Positions 26,205 through 36,718 of a DNA stretch of 64,000 bases are shown in pieces. Origin of the DNA: Nannocystis exedens (GTDB lineage: Bacteria > Myxococcota_A > Polyangia > Nannocystales > Nannocystaceae); contig NZ_NETK01000001.1 in the NCBI RefSeq assembly GCF_002343915.1, positions 4,598,001-4,662,000 on the forward strand. Direction: 5' to 3'. The translations under genes were made by a program, and so were the position numbers. The first letter of the stretch is position 1, and the number at the start of each line of letters is the position of its first letter. The notes below the pieces were generated by a model, which worked only from the letters and a program-made list of their open reading frames with translations, searched no databases and was not told the DNA's origin.

Positions 26205-28091
26205 GTGATGATCCCCGATGAGAAACTGCAGGAGCTGCGGGATCGGATCGACATCGTCGATTTGATCGGGCGCTACGTCGGGCTCAAGCGGGCGGGCAAG
26301 AACTTCACCGCGTGCTGTCCCTTCCACCAGGAGCGGACGCCGAGCTTCTTCGTCAACCCGGAGCGGCGCAGCTTCAAGTGCTTCGGCTGCGGGGTGTGGG
26401 GCGACGGCCTCGACTTCGTGATGCGCATGGACGGGCTCGGCTTCCTCGAGGCCGCGCGTCACCTCGCCGGCGTGTTCGGCGTCACCTTGCCCGAAGGACT
26501 GGTCGACCGGAAGTCGAGCGAGCAGCAGCGCGAGCTCGAGAAGGCCCGCGAGATCACCCAGGTCGCCGCCGACCTCTACCGCGAGATCCTCGAGAGCCGG
26601 CCCGAGGGCAAGCTCGGGCGCTTGTATCAGCAACAGCGCGCGATCAGCCCCGAGCTGGCCGAGACCTTCATGCTCGGCTACGCCCCGGCGCCGGCCGAGT
26701 CGGGCAGCTGGGACCGCCTGGTGCGCCACCTGCAATCGAAGGGCTGCGACCTCGCGCTGGCGGAGAAGCTCGGCCTGGTGGTGCGCAGCGACAAGGGCTC
26801 GCTGTACGACCGGTTCCGCGGGCGGCTGATGTTCCCGGTGCTGCAGTCGAACCGCAAGCCGATCGCCTTCTCCGGCCGGATCTTGCCCGAGTACGCCAGG
26901 GACGCCGACGGCCGCGAGGCGCCCAAGTACATGAACAGCCCGGAGTCGCTGCTCTACACGAAGAGCAAGACGCTGTTCGGGTTGCACGTCGCCGGCCAGG
27001 CGATGAGCCGGGCGCGGCGGGCGATCCTCGTCGAGGGCAACGTCGACGTCGTCAGCATGCATCAGCGCGGCTACGCCGAGACCGTGGCGCCGCTGGGCAC
27101 GGCGCTCACGGCTCAGCAGGCGGCGATCCTCAAGCGCTTCACCGACACGGTGGTGCTGTGCTTCGACGGCGACAACGCCGGTCGCAAGGCGATCCGCGCC
27201 GCCATCCCGATCCTCCTCGACGAGGGCCTCGACGCCCGGGTCGTCGCGCTCGACCCCGGCGCCGACCCTGACAGCACCGACCCCAAGCGGCTGGCGGCCC
27301 TGCTCGAAGAGCCAGGTTCGGCGCTCGAGTGGTTGGTCAAGCAATGGGTGGCCCAGGGCGCGCTCGACTCGATCGACGCGCAGGAGCGCGCGGTCGCCGC
27401 GCTGCAGCCTTTGCTCGGCAAGGTCAAGAGCGACGCCGCCCGGGAGCGCTATGCCGAGCGCGCCGCAAAGTTGCTCAGGCTGCCGGTGGGGCGCATATCG
27501 TCGCGCCAGAGTCCTCATGGGCCTCCGGGCCCTCAAGGAAACCGTGCCGCGCCCAGCCCGCCGACCCGCCACGCCGCCTCGCCGCCCGCGCCAGCACGGC
27601 CCTTGCCCGAGCTTCCGCGCCATCAGGTTGCGCTGCTCGCCCTGCTGGTGGACAACCCACACCTGGCCGACAAGGCCGAGCAGGCGGGTGTGCAGCACTA
27701 CGTGACAGATCGCAGACTCGCGCCCATCGCCGAGATGGTGGTGCGGCAGGCCCTCGTCGGCGAGAACCCGACCGAGGGCGAATTGCTCGAGCTCATCCCG
27801 CCCGAGGCCCGCCGCCAGGTCCACGACGCGGTGTTCGTCGGCACCTTCCGCGACACGCAGGACGACCCGGTGATGCTGTTGAAGGACTGCATCCTCGATT
27901 GCCGACGCGAGCAGCTCAAGGCCGAGTCGCGGCGGCTCGACGTCCAGCTGCGCGAGGCGAAGGAGCGGGGCGATCTCGACCGCGCCCGCGAGCTGTCGCT
28001 GAAGAAGATCGAGCACAACCGCAAGCTCGCCAACCTCGACGAGCACGCCCTGATTCCTCCGTCGCAACCACCATCGGGCCTGCGGGCCTGA
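26205..28091 (+). CDS. dnaG: DNA primase
   Basis: 628 residues (GTG 26205; an ATG follows directly at 26208). The N-terminal CHC2 zinc finger has CCPFHQERTPSFF with CFGCG (Cys-His-Cys-Cys set, residues about 37-64). The TOPRIM core shows ILVEGNVDVVSM near 275 and FDGDNAGRKA near 320. A Pro-rich linker (about 430-465) precedes the DnaB-binding helical domain. It makes RNA primers for replication. It is 79 bp upstream of rpoD, the classic dnaG-rpoD arrangement. Confidence 0.97.
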   Translation: MMIPDEKLQELRDRIDIVDLIGRYVGLKRAGKNFTACCPFHQERTPSFFVNPERRSFKCFGCGVWGDGLDFVMRMDGLGFLEAARHLAGVFGVTLPEGLVDRKSSEQQRELEKAREITQVAADLYREILESRPEGKLGRLYQQQRAISPELAETFMLGYAPAPAESGSWDRLVRHLQSKGCDLALAEKLGLVVRSDKGSLYDRFRGRLMFPVLQSNRKPIAFSGRILPEYARDADGREAPKYMNSPESLLYTKSKTLFGLHVAGQAMSRARRAILVEGNVDVVSMHQRGYAETVAPLGTALTAQQAAILKRFTDTVVLCFDGDNAGRKAIRAAIPILLDEGLDARVVALDPGADPDSTDPKRLAALLEEPGSALEWLVKQWVAQGALDSIDAQERAVAALQPLLGKVKSDAARERYAERAAKLLRLPVGRISSRQSPHGPPGPQGNRAAPSPPTRHAASPPAPARPLPELPRHQVALLALLVDNPHLADKAEQAGVQHYVTDRRLAPIAEMVVRQALVGENPTEGELLELIPPEARRQVHDAVFVGTFRDTQDDPVMLLKDCILDCRREQLKAESRRLDVQLREAKERGDLDRARELSLKKIEHNRKLANLDEHALIPPSQPPSGLRA

Positions 28092-28170
28092 TCGTCCGTA
28101 GTCCTCCGGGGCGCGGAGCTTCCTTCTCGCCTTTGTCGCATACGCAGTCACTCCGAGGCCAGAGCACCCT

Positions 28171-30018
<1,848 letters not shown>

Positions 30019-30037
30019 CGCTCGCGCCAGAGCTGAA

Positions 30038-30077
30038 AGCGCCCCGCACGCGACGCGTGTCGGGGCGCTCGGCTTTT
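30038..30077 (+). terminator. rpoD terminator
   Basis: AGCGCCCCG pairs with CGGGGCGCT, enclosing a second stem CACGC-GAC-GCGTG, and is followed by CGGCTTTTCTA. It begins 20 bp after the rpoD stop and is the clearest intrinsic terminator in the window. Confidence 0.85.
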
Positions 30078-30129
30078 CTACGCTACGTGTTTTTACGTCG
30101 GGACGGGAAGCGCGCAGCGCCCGCCGCGG

Positions 30130-30426
30130 TCACTTGTTGCTCAGCTGAGCCTCGTTGAAGATATTGCAGTTGCCCATGCCGCACGACGACTTGTAGGTCG
30201 CCTGCTTGTCGCAGCCGCGGACGCCCCAGGTCGTGTTCTTGACGCCCATCATCTCGTGGTCGTCGCTGATCTTCTGCGCCGTCAGGTTGGCGCGATCGCA
30301 CTGCAGGTCGAACGCCGCCTGGTTGAGGATCTTCTCGCGCGCGCTGTCGTCCTTGGACGACTTCGAGGCGCAAGCAGCCGCCGTGAAAAACATACCTACC
30401 GCAATGACTCGATACAGACGATGCAT
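30130..30426 (-). CDS. Small four-cysteine lipoprotein
   Basis: 98 residues from ATG 30426. Signal peptide MHRLYRVIAVGMFFTAAAC with lipobox AAC, then a Lys/Asp/Ser stretch. The mature part has LQCDRANLTAQKISDD, WGVRGCDKQATY and CGMGNCN, so four Cys after the lipid-bearing one can form two disulfides. This resembles small lipoproteins common in Myxococcota ('gcd..Y' motif), function unknown. It converges on rpoD past the terminator. Confidence 0.7.
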   Translation of the reverse strand: MHRLYRVIAVGMFFTAAACASKSSKDDSAREKILNQAAFDLQCDRANLTAQKISDDHEMMGVKNTTWGVRGCDKQATYKSSCGMGNCNIFNEAQLSNK

Positions 30427-30623
30427 GATTGCTCCGCGCACCTTGTACACCGATGCGCGCTGGCGAACCATGGGGCACCCTGCCACGCCGGACCGCGAGC
30501 GGCATTTGCGCGAGCGGCGAGGTAGACAGCTCGTCGTCGGCGGGGTCGTACCTCCTCCGCCCCGGGGGTGTGCGGGGCCCGACCGCGCGGCCCGCTCCTC
30601 GCCCCCTCGCGCCCGACCTGCGC

Positions 30624-30629
30624 TATGGT
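30624..30629 (+). promoter_or_regulatory. TATGGT box, 9 nt before start
   Basis: TATGGT ends nine bases before GTG 30639. It supports that start over the many upstream codons of the open frame. Confidence 0.5.
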
Positions 30630-30638
30630 GAAGCTCGA

Positions 30639-31220
30639 GTGTCGCTCGTCCTCCTCGCCTTCATGTTCGTCTACGGCGCCGTGCGGTCGGCCTTGTGGGC
30701 GCGAGGGCAGTGGCGGTTCCATCGCATGCGCGGCGACCTGCCGCGCGTCGAGGCCCGACGCCCGGCCCCGGCGCACCTCGGCGACGCGCTCGAGCAGCTG
30801 CTCGGGCACGGCCACGCCGGCCGCGTGCGCCTCGTGGCCAGCGCGCGGCAGGTCGCGACGGTGCTCATCGTCGACCCGGACGTCGCCTTCGGATGCGTTC
30901 GGGACTTCCGATTCCGGCTCGCGCTGGCCGACGCCTGGTCGGCCGCGAGCGCGTGGCTGCAGGCCTACGACGCCCTGCCCGAGCCCGAGCAGCGGCGGCT
31001 CGAGGCCTACGGCTACACCGCGCGGGAGTTCGGCGAGCGACGCGCGGAGCTCGGCCGCGCGGTGCGACGATGCGTCCGCGCGCCCGCGCTCGAGCCGTTC
31101 GCGGTGCCCGACGTCGAGGCGGTGCAGCGGCTCCTCCTGGCCCTGATCGGCGACATCGAGGGCTGCGAGCGGGCCCTGCTGGCGAGCGCGCCGGAGCACC
31201 CCTACCGCGCGGTCGGCTGA
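30639..31220 (+). CDS. Hypothetical single-helix membrane protein
   Basis: 193 residues from GTG 30639. One N-terminal hydrophobic helix (VSLVLLAFMFVYGAV), then a cytoplasmic or periplasmic Arg/Ala-rich helical domain with FRFRLALADAWSAASAWLQ and a C-terminal LLLALIGDIEGCERALL. No known motif. The frame extends to 30429, but that part is low-complexity and the TATGGT box argues for 30639. TerC begins 70 bp downstream with its own box, so they are probably separate units. Confidence 0.55.
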   Translation: MSLVLLAFMFVYGAVRSALWARGQWRFHRMRGDLPRVEARRPAPAHLGDALEQLLGHGHAGRVRLVASARQVATVLIVDPDVAFGCVRDFRFRLALADAWSAASAWLQAYDALPEPEQRRLEAYGYTAREFGERRAELGRAVRRCVRAPALEPFAVPDVEAVQRLLLALIGDIEGCERALLASAPEHPYRAVG

Positions 31221-31276
31221 GCTCGTCGTCTGCCGCCCCCGCTCCGGCTCGCCGGCTCGCCGCGGCGAAACCGGGT

Positions 31277-31282
31277 TAGGCT
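31277..31282 (+). promoter_or_regulatory. TAGGCT box, 8 nt before start
   Basis: TAGGCT ends eight bases before the TerC GTG, with no ribosome-binding site. Likely leaderless. Confidence 0.6.
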
Positions 31283-31290
31283 ACGGGGCC

Positions 31291-32055
31291 GTGTTCGACC
31301 CCGCCTCACTCGCCACACCCGAGGTCTGGATCAGCCTGCTCACGCTCTCGGCCCTCGAGATCGTGCTCGGGCTCGACAACATCATCTTCATCTCGATCCT
31401 GGTCGGGAAGCTGCCCGAGGCCAGCCGCGATCGCGCCCGCCGGATCGGCCTCATGGGCGCCTTCGTCACCCGCCTGGGCCTGCTGGCGACGCTCAGCTGG
31501 ATCATGCACCTCGACCAGCCGTTCTTCGAGCTGCTCGGCCACCCCTTCACCGGCAAGGAGGTCGTGCTGCTGCTCGGCGGTCTGTTCCTGATCTACAAGT
31601 CCACCAAGGAGCTGCACGACAAGATCGAGGGCGACTCCGAGAGCCACGTCGCGGCCAGGGGCGCGGTCACCGTCGGCGGCGTGATCTTCCAGATCCTCCT
31701 GCTCGACCTGGTGTTCTCGATCGACTCCGTCATCACCGCCGTCGGCATGGCCCAGGACCTGTGGATCATGGTCGCGGCCAACGTGCTGGCCCTCGGGGTC
31801 ATGCTCCTGGCGAGCAAGTCGATCGCCGTGTTCGTCGACCGCCACCCGACCATCAAGGTGCTGGCCCTCAGCTTCCTGCTGACGATCGGCCTGCTGCTGA
31901 CCGCCGAGGCGTTCGAGATCCACGTGCCCAAGGGCTACATCTACTTCGCGATGGCCTACTCGGTGGCGATCGAGATGGTCAACATCAAGATCGGCCGCAA
32001 GGGCAAGATCAAACACGCGCCCGAGACCGACCCGCAGGCGGCTCACCCGTTCTGA
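31291..32055 (+). CDS. TerC-family membrane protein
   Basis: 254 residues with seven to eight helices. Family motifs are LTLSALEIVLGLDNIIFISI (Glu and Asp in membrane), RIGLMGAF, DLVFSIDSVITAVGMA and a C-terminal YFAMAYSVAIEMVN. TerC proteins are linked to tellurite resistance and, in the Alx/MntP-like branch, to manganese export. No ter operon is nearby, so metal export is the more likely role. The C-terminus overlaps a kinase gene remnant on the other strand. Confidence 0.9.
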   Translation: MFDPASLATPEVWISLLTLSALEIVLGLDNIIFISILVGKLPEASRDRARRIGLMGAFVTRLGLLATLSWIMHLDQPFFELLGHPFTGKEVVLLLGGLFLIYKSTKELHDKIEGDSESHVAARGAVTVGGVIFQILLLDLVFSIDSVITAVGMAQDLWIMVAANVLALGVMLLASKSIAVFVDRHPTIKVLALSFLLTIGLLLTAEAFEIHVPKGYIYFAMAYSVAIEMVNIKIGRKGKIKHAPETDPQAAHPF

Positions 32056-32365
32056 GGCGACGACGGGCGCCCGGAGGAGCCGCCGTCGCGCGGCCCCTTC
32101 CGCGGCGCGCCGGCCATCGAACGGCTCGAGTCGAGCGGTTCGCGGCTGCCCGCGCGTCCGCTCCGGTCGGCCGCGGGCGCGGCGAAGGCCGCGAGCGCCT
32201 GCGCCAGCTCTCGCACCGAGGAGAAGCGCTTGTCGCGGTCCTTCTTGAGGCAGCGCTGCTCGAGCTCCGCCGGGGATGAGAGGATTGCGCAGACTCGGGC
32301 GCTTGGGCCGCGAGACGACCACGTTCTCGCAGAACGACTCGACGCTCACCCCCTCGGAGCACGCC
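32043..32365 (-). pseudogene. Serine/threonine protein kinase remnant
   Basis: On the minus strand the frame from about 32365 reads SVESFCENVVVSRPKRPSLRNPLIP. After a one-base shift at 32273-32280 (an extra C in a CCCC run) it continues PAELEQRCLKKDRDKRFSSV and RELAQALAAFA, the last part of a Pkn-type kinase domain. The stop is at 32043-32045. All catalytic motifs are missing. It directly follows the FGE gene on the same strand, so the kinase may have been displaced or truncated when that gene arrived. Confidence 0.75.
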
Positions 32366-32371
32366 CGTCGT

Positions 32372-33784
32372 CTACTTCGCCCCCGCTTTTTGCGCGGACG
32401 CTGTCTTCGATTTCTTCACGACCGTCCTCTTCGTCGCCGCCCTGCCCGCTTTCTTCGCGCCGGACTCGCGCACGCCGGACATCGTCGCGCCCGCAGCCTT
32501 CGTCGCCGTCTTCTTGCCCGCCTTCTTTGTCGCCGCCTTCTTCACGCCGGCCTTCTCGCCCGCGAGCTTGCTCACCCCGGACTTCGTCACACCGGCCGCC
32601 GCCTTCCCGGCCTTCTTCGTCGCCGCCTTCTTCGCCTTCTTCGCACCGGCCTTCTTCGTCGCCGCCTTCCCCGCCTTCTTCGCACCGGCCTTCTTGCCCC
32701 CAGGCTTGCTCACCCTGGACTTCGTCGCACCGGCCTCCGCCTTCGACTTCTTCGCCGCCGCCTTCCCCGCCTTCTTCACCCCGGCCGTCTTCCCCGTCCG
32801 CTTCGCGCTCGCCTTCCGTTCCGGCCCCTTCGCATCACCTGTCTCTTCAGCCATCTCCGCGCTCGCGCTCTCGTGTTCGCCGAGCCCGTGGACCAGCCGC
32901 ACCGTCGCCCCGAATTCGGCCGCGCGTTCGGTCATGCGCATCGCGCAGAGCATCAGGTTCCACTCGCCGCAGTCTTGCCAGGGGTAGCAATCGCCGGCGC
33001 CGCCGCGGACCACGTGCATCCCGGAGCCGAGCCAGGGCGCCCCGTCGTCCGGGGCGCCGCGGTAGTGCTCGTGCCAGTGGTCGGCGCACAGCTCCGGGTA
33101 GAGGCCGTAGCCGTGGAGACCGAACGCGTTGTGCGTCGCGCCCTCGTCGTCGGCCAGCATCGCCTCGATCGTCGCGTCGTCGGGCAGCTCGTCGCCCCAC
33201 GGCAGCAGGCGGCGGCGCAGTCCGCCGCGCGCCGCGTACTCGAGCTCGGCCTCCGCCGGCAGTCGCAGCCCCGTGCCGAGCAGCACCGCCGTGATCTGCT
33301 CCGGAGTCAGGTGCGCCGGCGCCTTCGGCACGTTGCCGTACAGTGGGTCGCGCAGGTTCGGCAACCACCGCAGCGCCCGGCCGATGCTCAGCACGCGCTG
33401 GGCGATCAAGAACGGCGGCACCACCACGCGGTGCAGCGGACGCATTTGCCCGATCTCGCTGAGCAGCAGATCGAACTCCTGGTCGAAGTCTTCGGCGGCC
33501 GCCTCGGCCCGGTCGCGGGCGGCGCGGATCGCCTCCTCCTCCTCGGGCGACAGACCCATGTCGAAGCCGCCGCCCGGCACCAAACTCATCTCGCCGACCG
33601 TCGCGTGGACGAACACCGCCACCGGCGCGCTCGCCTGGCCGTAGCGCCGCAGGCCCTCGTAATGAAAGAACTCGGGCCCGAGCTCCGCCGCGACCAGCTG
33701 CGCCAGCTCCTCGCGGCGGTCGTCGGTGGCGCTTACCCAGAGGGTGTGGTCGAACAGCTCGGGGGCCGCGGCGACGTGCAGCAT
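32372..33784 (-). CDS. FGE-sulfatase-domain protein with histone H1-like tail
   Basis: 470 residues. Residues about 60-310 match the FGE-sulfatase (SUMF1/EgtB/PvdO) fold: MSLVPGGGFDMG, LRLPAEAELEYAARGG, LLPWGDELP, NAFGLHGYGLYPELC with YRGAPDDG, and MHVVRGGAGDCYPWQDC. Known relatives oxidise cysteine or form C-S bonds with copper or iron. From about 315 to the end the sequence is almost only Lys, Ala, Gly, Thr and Ser in repeats such as VKKAGKAAAKK and AKKAGKAATKK, like histone H1/HU tails that bind DNA. No signal peptide. A catalytic fold tied to a DNA-binding tail is unusual; substrate unknown. Confidence 0.8.
   Translation of the reverse strand: MLHVAAAPELFDHTLWVSATDDRREELAQLVAAELGPEFFHYEGLRRYGQASAPVAVFVHATVGEMSLVPGGGFDMGLSPEEEEAIRAARDRAEAAAEDFDQEFDLLLSEIGQMRPLHRVVVPPFLIAQRVLSIGRALRWLPNLRDPLYGNVPKAPAHLTPEQITAVLLGTGLRLPAEAELEYAARGGLRRRLLPWGDELPDDATIEAMLADDEGATHNAFGLHGYGLYPELCADHWHEHYRGAPDDGAPWLGSGMHVVRGGAGDCYPWQDCGEWNLMLCAMRMTERAAEFGATVRLVHGLGEHESASAEMAEETGDAKGPERKASAKRTGKTAGVKKAGKAAAKKSKAEAGATKSRVSKPGGKKAGAKKAGKAATKKAGAKKAKKAATKKAGKAAAGVTKSGVSKLAGEKAGVKKAATKKAGKKTATKAAGATMSGVRESGAKKAGRAATKRTVVKKSKTASAQKAGAK
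32390..32815 (-). repeat. Lys/Ala repeat-coding tract
   Basis: The DNA for the basic tail consists of imperfect units (plus-strand CTTCTTCGTCGCCGCCTT and relatives) separated by GCACCGGC blocks. Such tracts are prone to length change. Confidence 0.65.
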
Positions 33785-33827
33785 CTGCCCGTTTTACCCC
33801 GACCGCGGCGCGCGTTGCATCCAGCGT

Positions 33828-34320
33828 CGCTGCGCGATCTGCTGCGCACGCTCGTGCGGCCGCGAGCGAGCACGGCCGCACGCTCGCGCCCGCGAGCACG
33901 CTCGCGCGATCGCTGCGCGCGCTCGCGAGGTCGCGTCGTCTCGCGACCTGCATGCATCCTCCGTGCGGCGCGACCATCGCGAGCGCGAGCCGCTCACCCC
34001 CGCGTCAATCGCTGCGCTCGCTCCCCGCTCGCCCCGCGATCGTCGCCGCGCCAGCCTCCTCCGGGCGCACCGCCTCGGCCCCGCTCGCGCCCTGTCGGTC
34101 GCAGCGCTCGCTTTCCTCGCTCGCCTCGCGATCTGTCGCCGCGAGCCTCCTCCGAGCGCACCGCCCCGGTCACGGGCGCTCGCCTTCCTCGGTCGCAGCG
34201 CTCGCTTCCCTGTTCGCGCTGCGCCCGTCGCGTCACGAGCCTCCTCCGAGCCCACCGCATCGATCACGGGTCTCCCCGCCGCGAGTCCTCCTCGCGAGCG
34301 CATCGCCTCGGTCTCCAGCC
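33828..34320. repeat. Tandem array of ~90-100 bp degenerate units
   Basis: Units begin with GCTGCGC/GCAGCGCTCG at about 33911, 34011, 34101 and 34195, each followed by a GCCTCCTCCGAGCGCACCGC-like block 55-60 bp later. A partial unit appears on either side. Spacing is 90-100 bp. It fills most of the 743-bp gap 33785-34527 between the FGE gene and ogt. No gene is evident: open frames are repeats of Arg/Ala/Ser on both strands. Confidence 0.7.
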
Positions 34321-34508
34321 CTCGGGGCGCGCCGCGTCCGCGTCTTCGCCGACGTCCGGGTCGGCCGGGCGCCCCGCAATTTCGGGCTTGAGACCCCGTT
34401 TTCGCGCCGATGCGCGAATTCGGCGGCGCGCGTCGGCGCCCCGGTGTACACCCTCGGGCGAGCCGCGCCCTGACACCTCCCGGGTCGCCCTCGCCCACCT
34501 CTCCGAAC

Positions 34509-34558
34509 CTGTCCCGAGGAACATCTCATGACAATGACCTTTTGGACATGGATGTCCA
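34509..34558 (+). repeat. Dyad-family cluster at ogt start
   Basis: TGTCC-CGAG-GAACA (34511-34524, one mismatch) is followed by CATGACA...TTTTGGACATGGATGTCC across the ogt start codon. It could affect initiation. Degenerate, so confidence is limited. Confidence 0.4.
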
Positions 34559-35052
34559 GCCCGATCGGCGATATGCGGCTCGTCGCCGGCGGGGGAGTGT
34601 TGCGCCGCGTCCACTTGACCGAGCGGCGCGACGAGCCGGCCCCTGCCGCCTACGGCGTCGAGCGAGACGACGACCCCGTGCTGCAGCAGGCCCGGCGCGA
34701 GCTCGACGAATACTTCGCCGGCGCTCGGCGACGCTTCGAGGTCCCGCTGGGCGCCGAGGGCAGCGAGTTTCAGCGGGCCGTGTGGGCCGCGCTGATGGCC
34801 GTCGAGTTCGGCGCGATCTGCAGCTACGCCGACATCGCCCGGGCCATGGGGCGGCCCACTGCCACGCGGGCCGTCGGCGGCGCCAACAACAAGAACCCGA
34901 TCCCGATCATCGTCCCCTGTCACCGCGTCGTCGGCAGCGATCGCAGCCTCGTCGGCTACGGGGGCGGCCTCGAGCGCAAGCGGTGGCTCCTGGCGCACGA
35001 GGCCCGGCTGGTGGGCGCCGTGTTCCCCGGCTACGATCCGCCGCGATGTTGA
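34528..35052 (+). CDS. ogt: Methylated-DNA-protein-cysteine methyltransferase
   Basis: 174 residues. The C-terminal domain has FQRAVWAALMAVEFG, SYADIARAMGRP, ATRAVGGANNKNPIPIIVPC and the active site PCHRVVGSDRSLVGYGGGL. The acceptor Cys in PCHRV takes the alkyl group from O6-methylguanine or O4-methylthymine once and is inactivated. Lacks the Ada regulatory domain. Its stop overlaps the start of the next lipoprotein by seven bases. Confidence 0.95.
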   Translation: MTMTFWTWMSSPIGDMRLVAGGGVLRRVHLTERRDEPAPAAYGVERDDDPVLQQARRELDEYFAGARRRFEVPLGAEGSEFQRAVWAALMAVEFGAICSYADIARAMGRPTATRAVGGANNKNPIPIIVPCHRVVGSDRSLVGYGGGLERKRWLLAHEARLVGAVFPGYDPPRC

Positions 35053-35621
35053 AGCGGAGCTCGCTCGCGCTCGCCCTCCTCGCCGTCGCCTGCGCCACCA
35101 ACCCCGACGGCGGCCGGCTGCACGAGGTGCCCAAGGGCCTCGTCCACGTCGTCTTCGCCGGCATCGACAGCGCCCCCCACGAGTCGCTCTCCTGGCGCGA
35201 GGCGCTGCGCCTGCAGGAGCGGGCGCGCGAGGAGCTGCAGCGGACCGCGCGCGAGGAGGGCCACGTCGCGTGGTTCTTCCACGCCTTCGACGACGACGAC
35301 CTGGTCTTCATCCTCGCCCGCTGGCACCCCGGTCACATCGGCGGCACCTACGAAGTGACCGCGCGCTACACCGTCCCGCGCACGCGGCGAGGCGAGCGGA
35401 TGCTCGGCGTCGCCGACGAGATCGCCGAGTACGAGAAGGGCGTCGGCAAGATCCACGCCGGCATGTCGCTCGCCGAGGTCGAGGCCGTGCGCGGCAAGCC
35501 CGACCAGCTCGTCGAGCTCGGCCCCTTCGGCGCCTTCGACATCATCTACCCCGACCTCTGCGTCCGCTTCCTCGAGGGTCGCGCCGCGCACTTGTGGTCG
35601 CCCGAGCGCTGCCGGCCGTAG
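35046..35621 (+). CDS. Lipoprotein with BamE-like C-terminal motif
   Basis: 191 residues from ATG 35046, overlapping ogt. Signal peptide MLKRSSLALALLAVAC with lipobox VAC. The central part (HVAWFFHAFDDDDLVFILARW) is acidic and beta-rich. The C-terminal KIHAGMSLAEVEAVRGKPDQ and FGAFDIIYPDLCVRFLEGR resemble SmpA/BamE-type modules. Coupled to ogt by translational overlap, though a link to DNA repair is not obvious. Confidence 0.6.
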   Translation: MLKRSSLALALLAVACATNPDGGRLHEVPKGLVHVVFAGIDSAPHESLSWREALRLQERAREELQRTAREEGHVAWFFHAFDDDDLVFILARWHPGHIGGTYEVTARYTVPRTRRGERMLGVADEIAEYEKGVGKIHAGMSLAEVEAVRGKPDQLVELGPFGAFDIIYPDLCVRFLEGRAAHLWSPERCRP

Positions 35622-35669
35622 CGCCGCGGCCACGCGTCCGCGGCGCTCGCTCGCGCCGAGCCGGGCGCC

Positions 35670-36587
35670 TCAGCAGGCCGGGCACGCGCACCCCAGGTCG
35701 ACGTCGCCCGCCCCCGCGCCGCAGAGCCCGAACGGCTCCACGCAGGCCTCGCCGGCGCACTCGCAGTTGACCTTGCCGCCGCACTCGGTGGGCAGCGGCA
35801 GGCACGTGTGATCGTTGATGAACGCCTGGAACTCGACGCACATCTGCGTATCGGGGCACAGCTTGCAGTCGGGCACCTTGTCGCACGAGATCACCGGCAC
35901 GCAGGCGCCGCTCCAGCACGCGCCCTCGATGCCCGGCAGCGTGCCGGGCGGACAGTCGGGCGGCAGCGAGTCGCAGGCGACCTCGCTGCTGCAGTCGACC
36001 TTCTCGGTGGTGCACTGGCCGAGCACGCACCGGGCCTCGTCGATGCCGATCTGCTGGCACTGCGTCTCCTCGCACTCGGCCTTGCAGATCGGGTCGTTCT
36101 GATCGTTGGGGATGCCGTAGCACGAGCAGCAGTCGTCGTGCAGCTTGCAGTCGGCGTCGACCTCGCACGGCCCCCCGCCCATGCCGCCGGTCGTCCCCTC
36201 GGTGCCGGTCCCGCTGGTGGTGGAGGTGTCGCCCGGGTCGGTCGTCTCACTGGTGGTCGCGACCGTCGTCTCGCCGGTCGTGCTCATCGCCTCGGTGGTG
36301 GTCGGCGCCGCCGTGCTGGTCTCGACCGTGGTGGTCGGCTCGCCGGTCGTCGCCGAGAGCGCGGTCGTGGAGGCGTCCGTCGTCCCGGTGCCGCCCGTCG
36401 GGTCGAGGCTGGTGTCCGGCGAGTCGGTGGCGCTCGACCCCGGCGTCGACTGCCCGGCGGTCTCGCCGGTGCCGTCGGTGTTCGACGCGGTCGCGGTGGT
36501 GTTGCCGAGGGTCTCGCTGCTCTGCGGCGCGGCCGTCGAACAGGCGAGGCCGAGGCTGGACATCCACAAGAGAGATCTAAGTCGCAT
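35670..36587 (-). CDS. Cys-rich lipoprotein with Thr-rich linker
   Basis: 305 residues. Signal peptide MRLRSLLWMSSLGLAC with lipobox LAC. A linker of about 120 residues is mostly Thr, Ser, Gly, Glu and Asp (TTGETTVATTSETTD). The C-terminal ~160 residues hold about 26 Cys in patterns such as CKLHDDCCSCYG and CDKVPDCKLCPD, probably many disulfides. CATCCT lies six bases before the ATG, a variant of the TANNNT box. Surface anchoring is likely; function unknown. Confidence 0.7.
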   Translation of the reverse strand: MRLRSLLWMSSLGLACSTAAPQSSETLGNTTATASNTDGTGETAGQSTPGSSATDSPDTSLDPTGGTGTTDASTTALSATTGEPTTTVETSTAAPTTTEAMSTTGETTVATTSETTDPGDTSTTSGTGTEGTTGGMGGGPCEVDADCKLHDDCCSCYGIPNDQNDPICKAECEETQCQQIGIDEARCVLGQCTTEKVDCSSEVACDSLPPDCPPGTLPGIEGACWSGACVPVISCDKVPDCKLCPDTQMCVEFQAFINDHTCLPLPTECGGKVNCECAGEACVEPFGLCGAGAGDVDLGCACPAC

Positions 36588-36703
36588 GAGCGAAGGATGG
36601 CAAAGGGCCCGCGGAGGCGCCAGGGGCCGCGCCGAACCGCTCGCGGGGCGCCGCGTGTGCGTCCGCGCCCCGGCCGCGGGGCCCCGCGCCCCCCAGGGTG
36701 CGC

Positions 36704-36709
36704 TATCGT
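36704..36709 (+). promoter_or_regulatory. TATCGT box, 9 nt before hemE
   Basis: TATCGT ends nine bases before the hemE ATG with no Shine-Dalgarno sequence between, fitting a leaderless start and fixing the start at 36719. Confidence 0.6.
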
Positions 36710-36718
36710 GCCCGGGTC

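Noticed and set aside
33828..34320. CRISPR array
   Set aside because: Units are long and diverged with no identical short repeats or unique spacers, and no cas gene is near.
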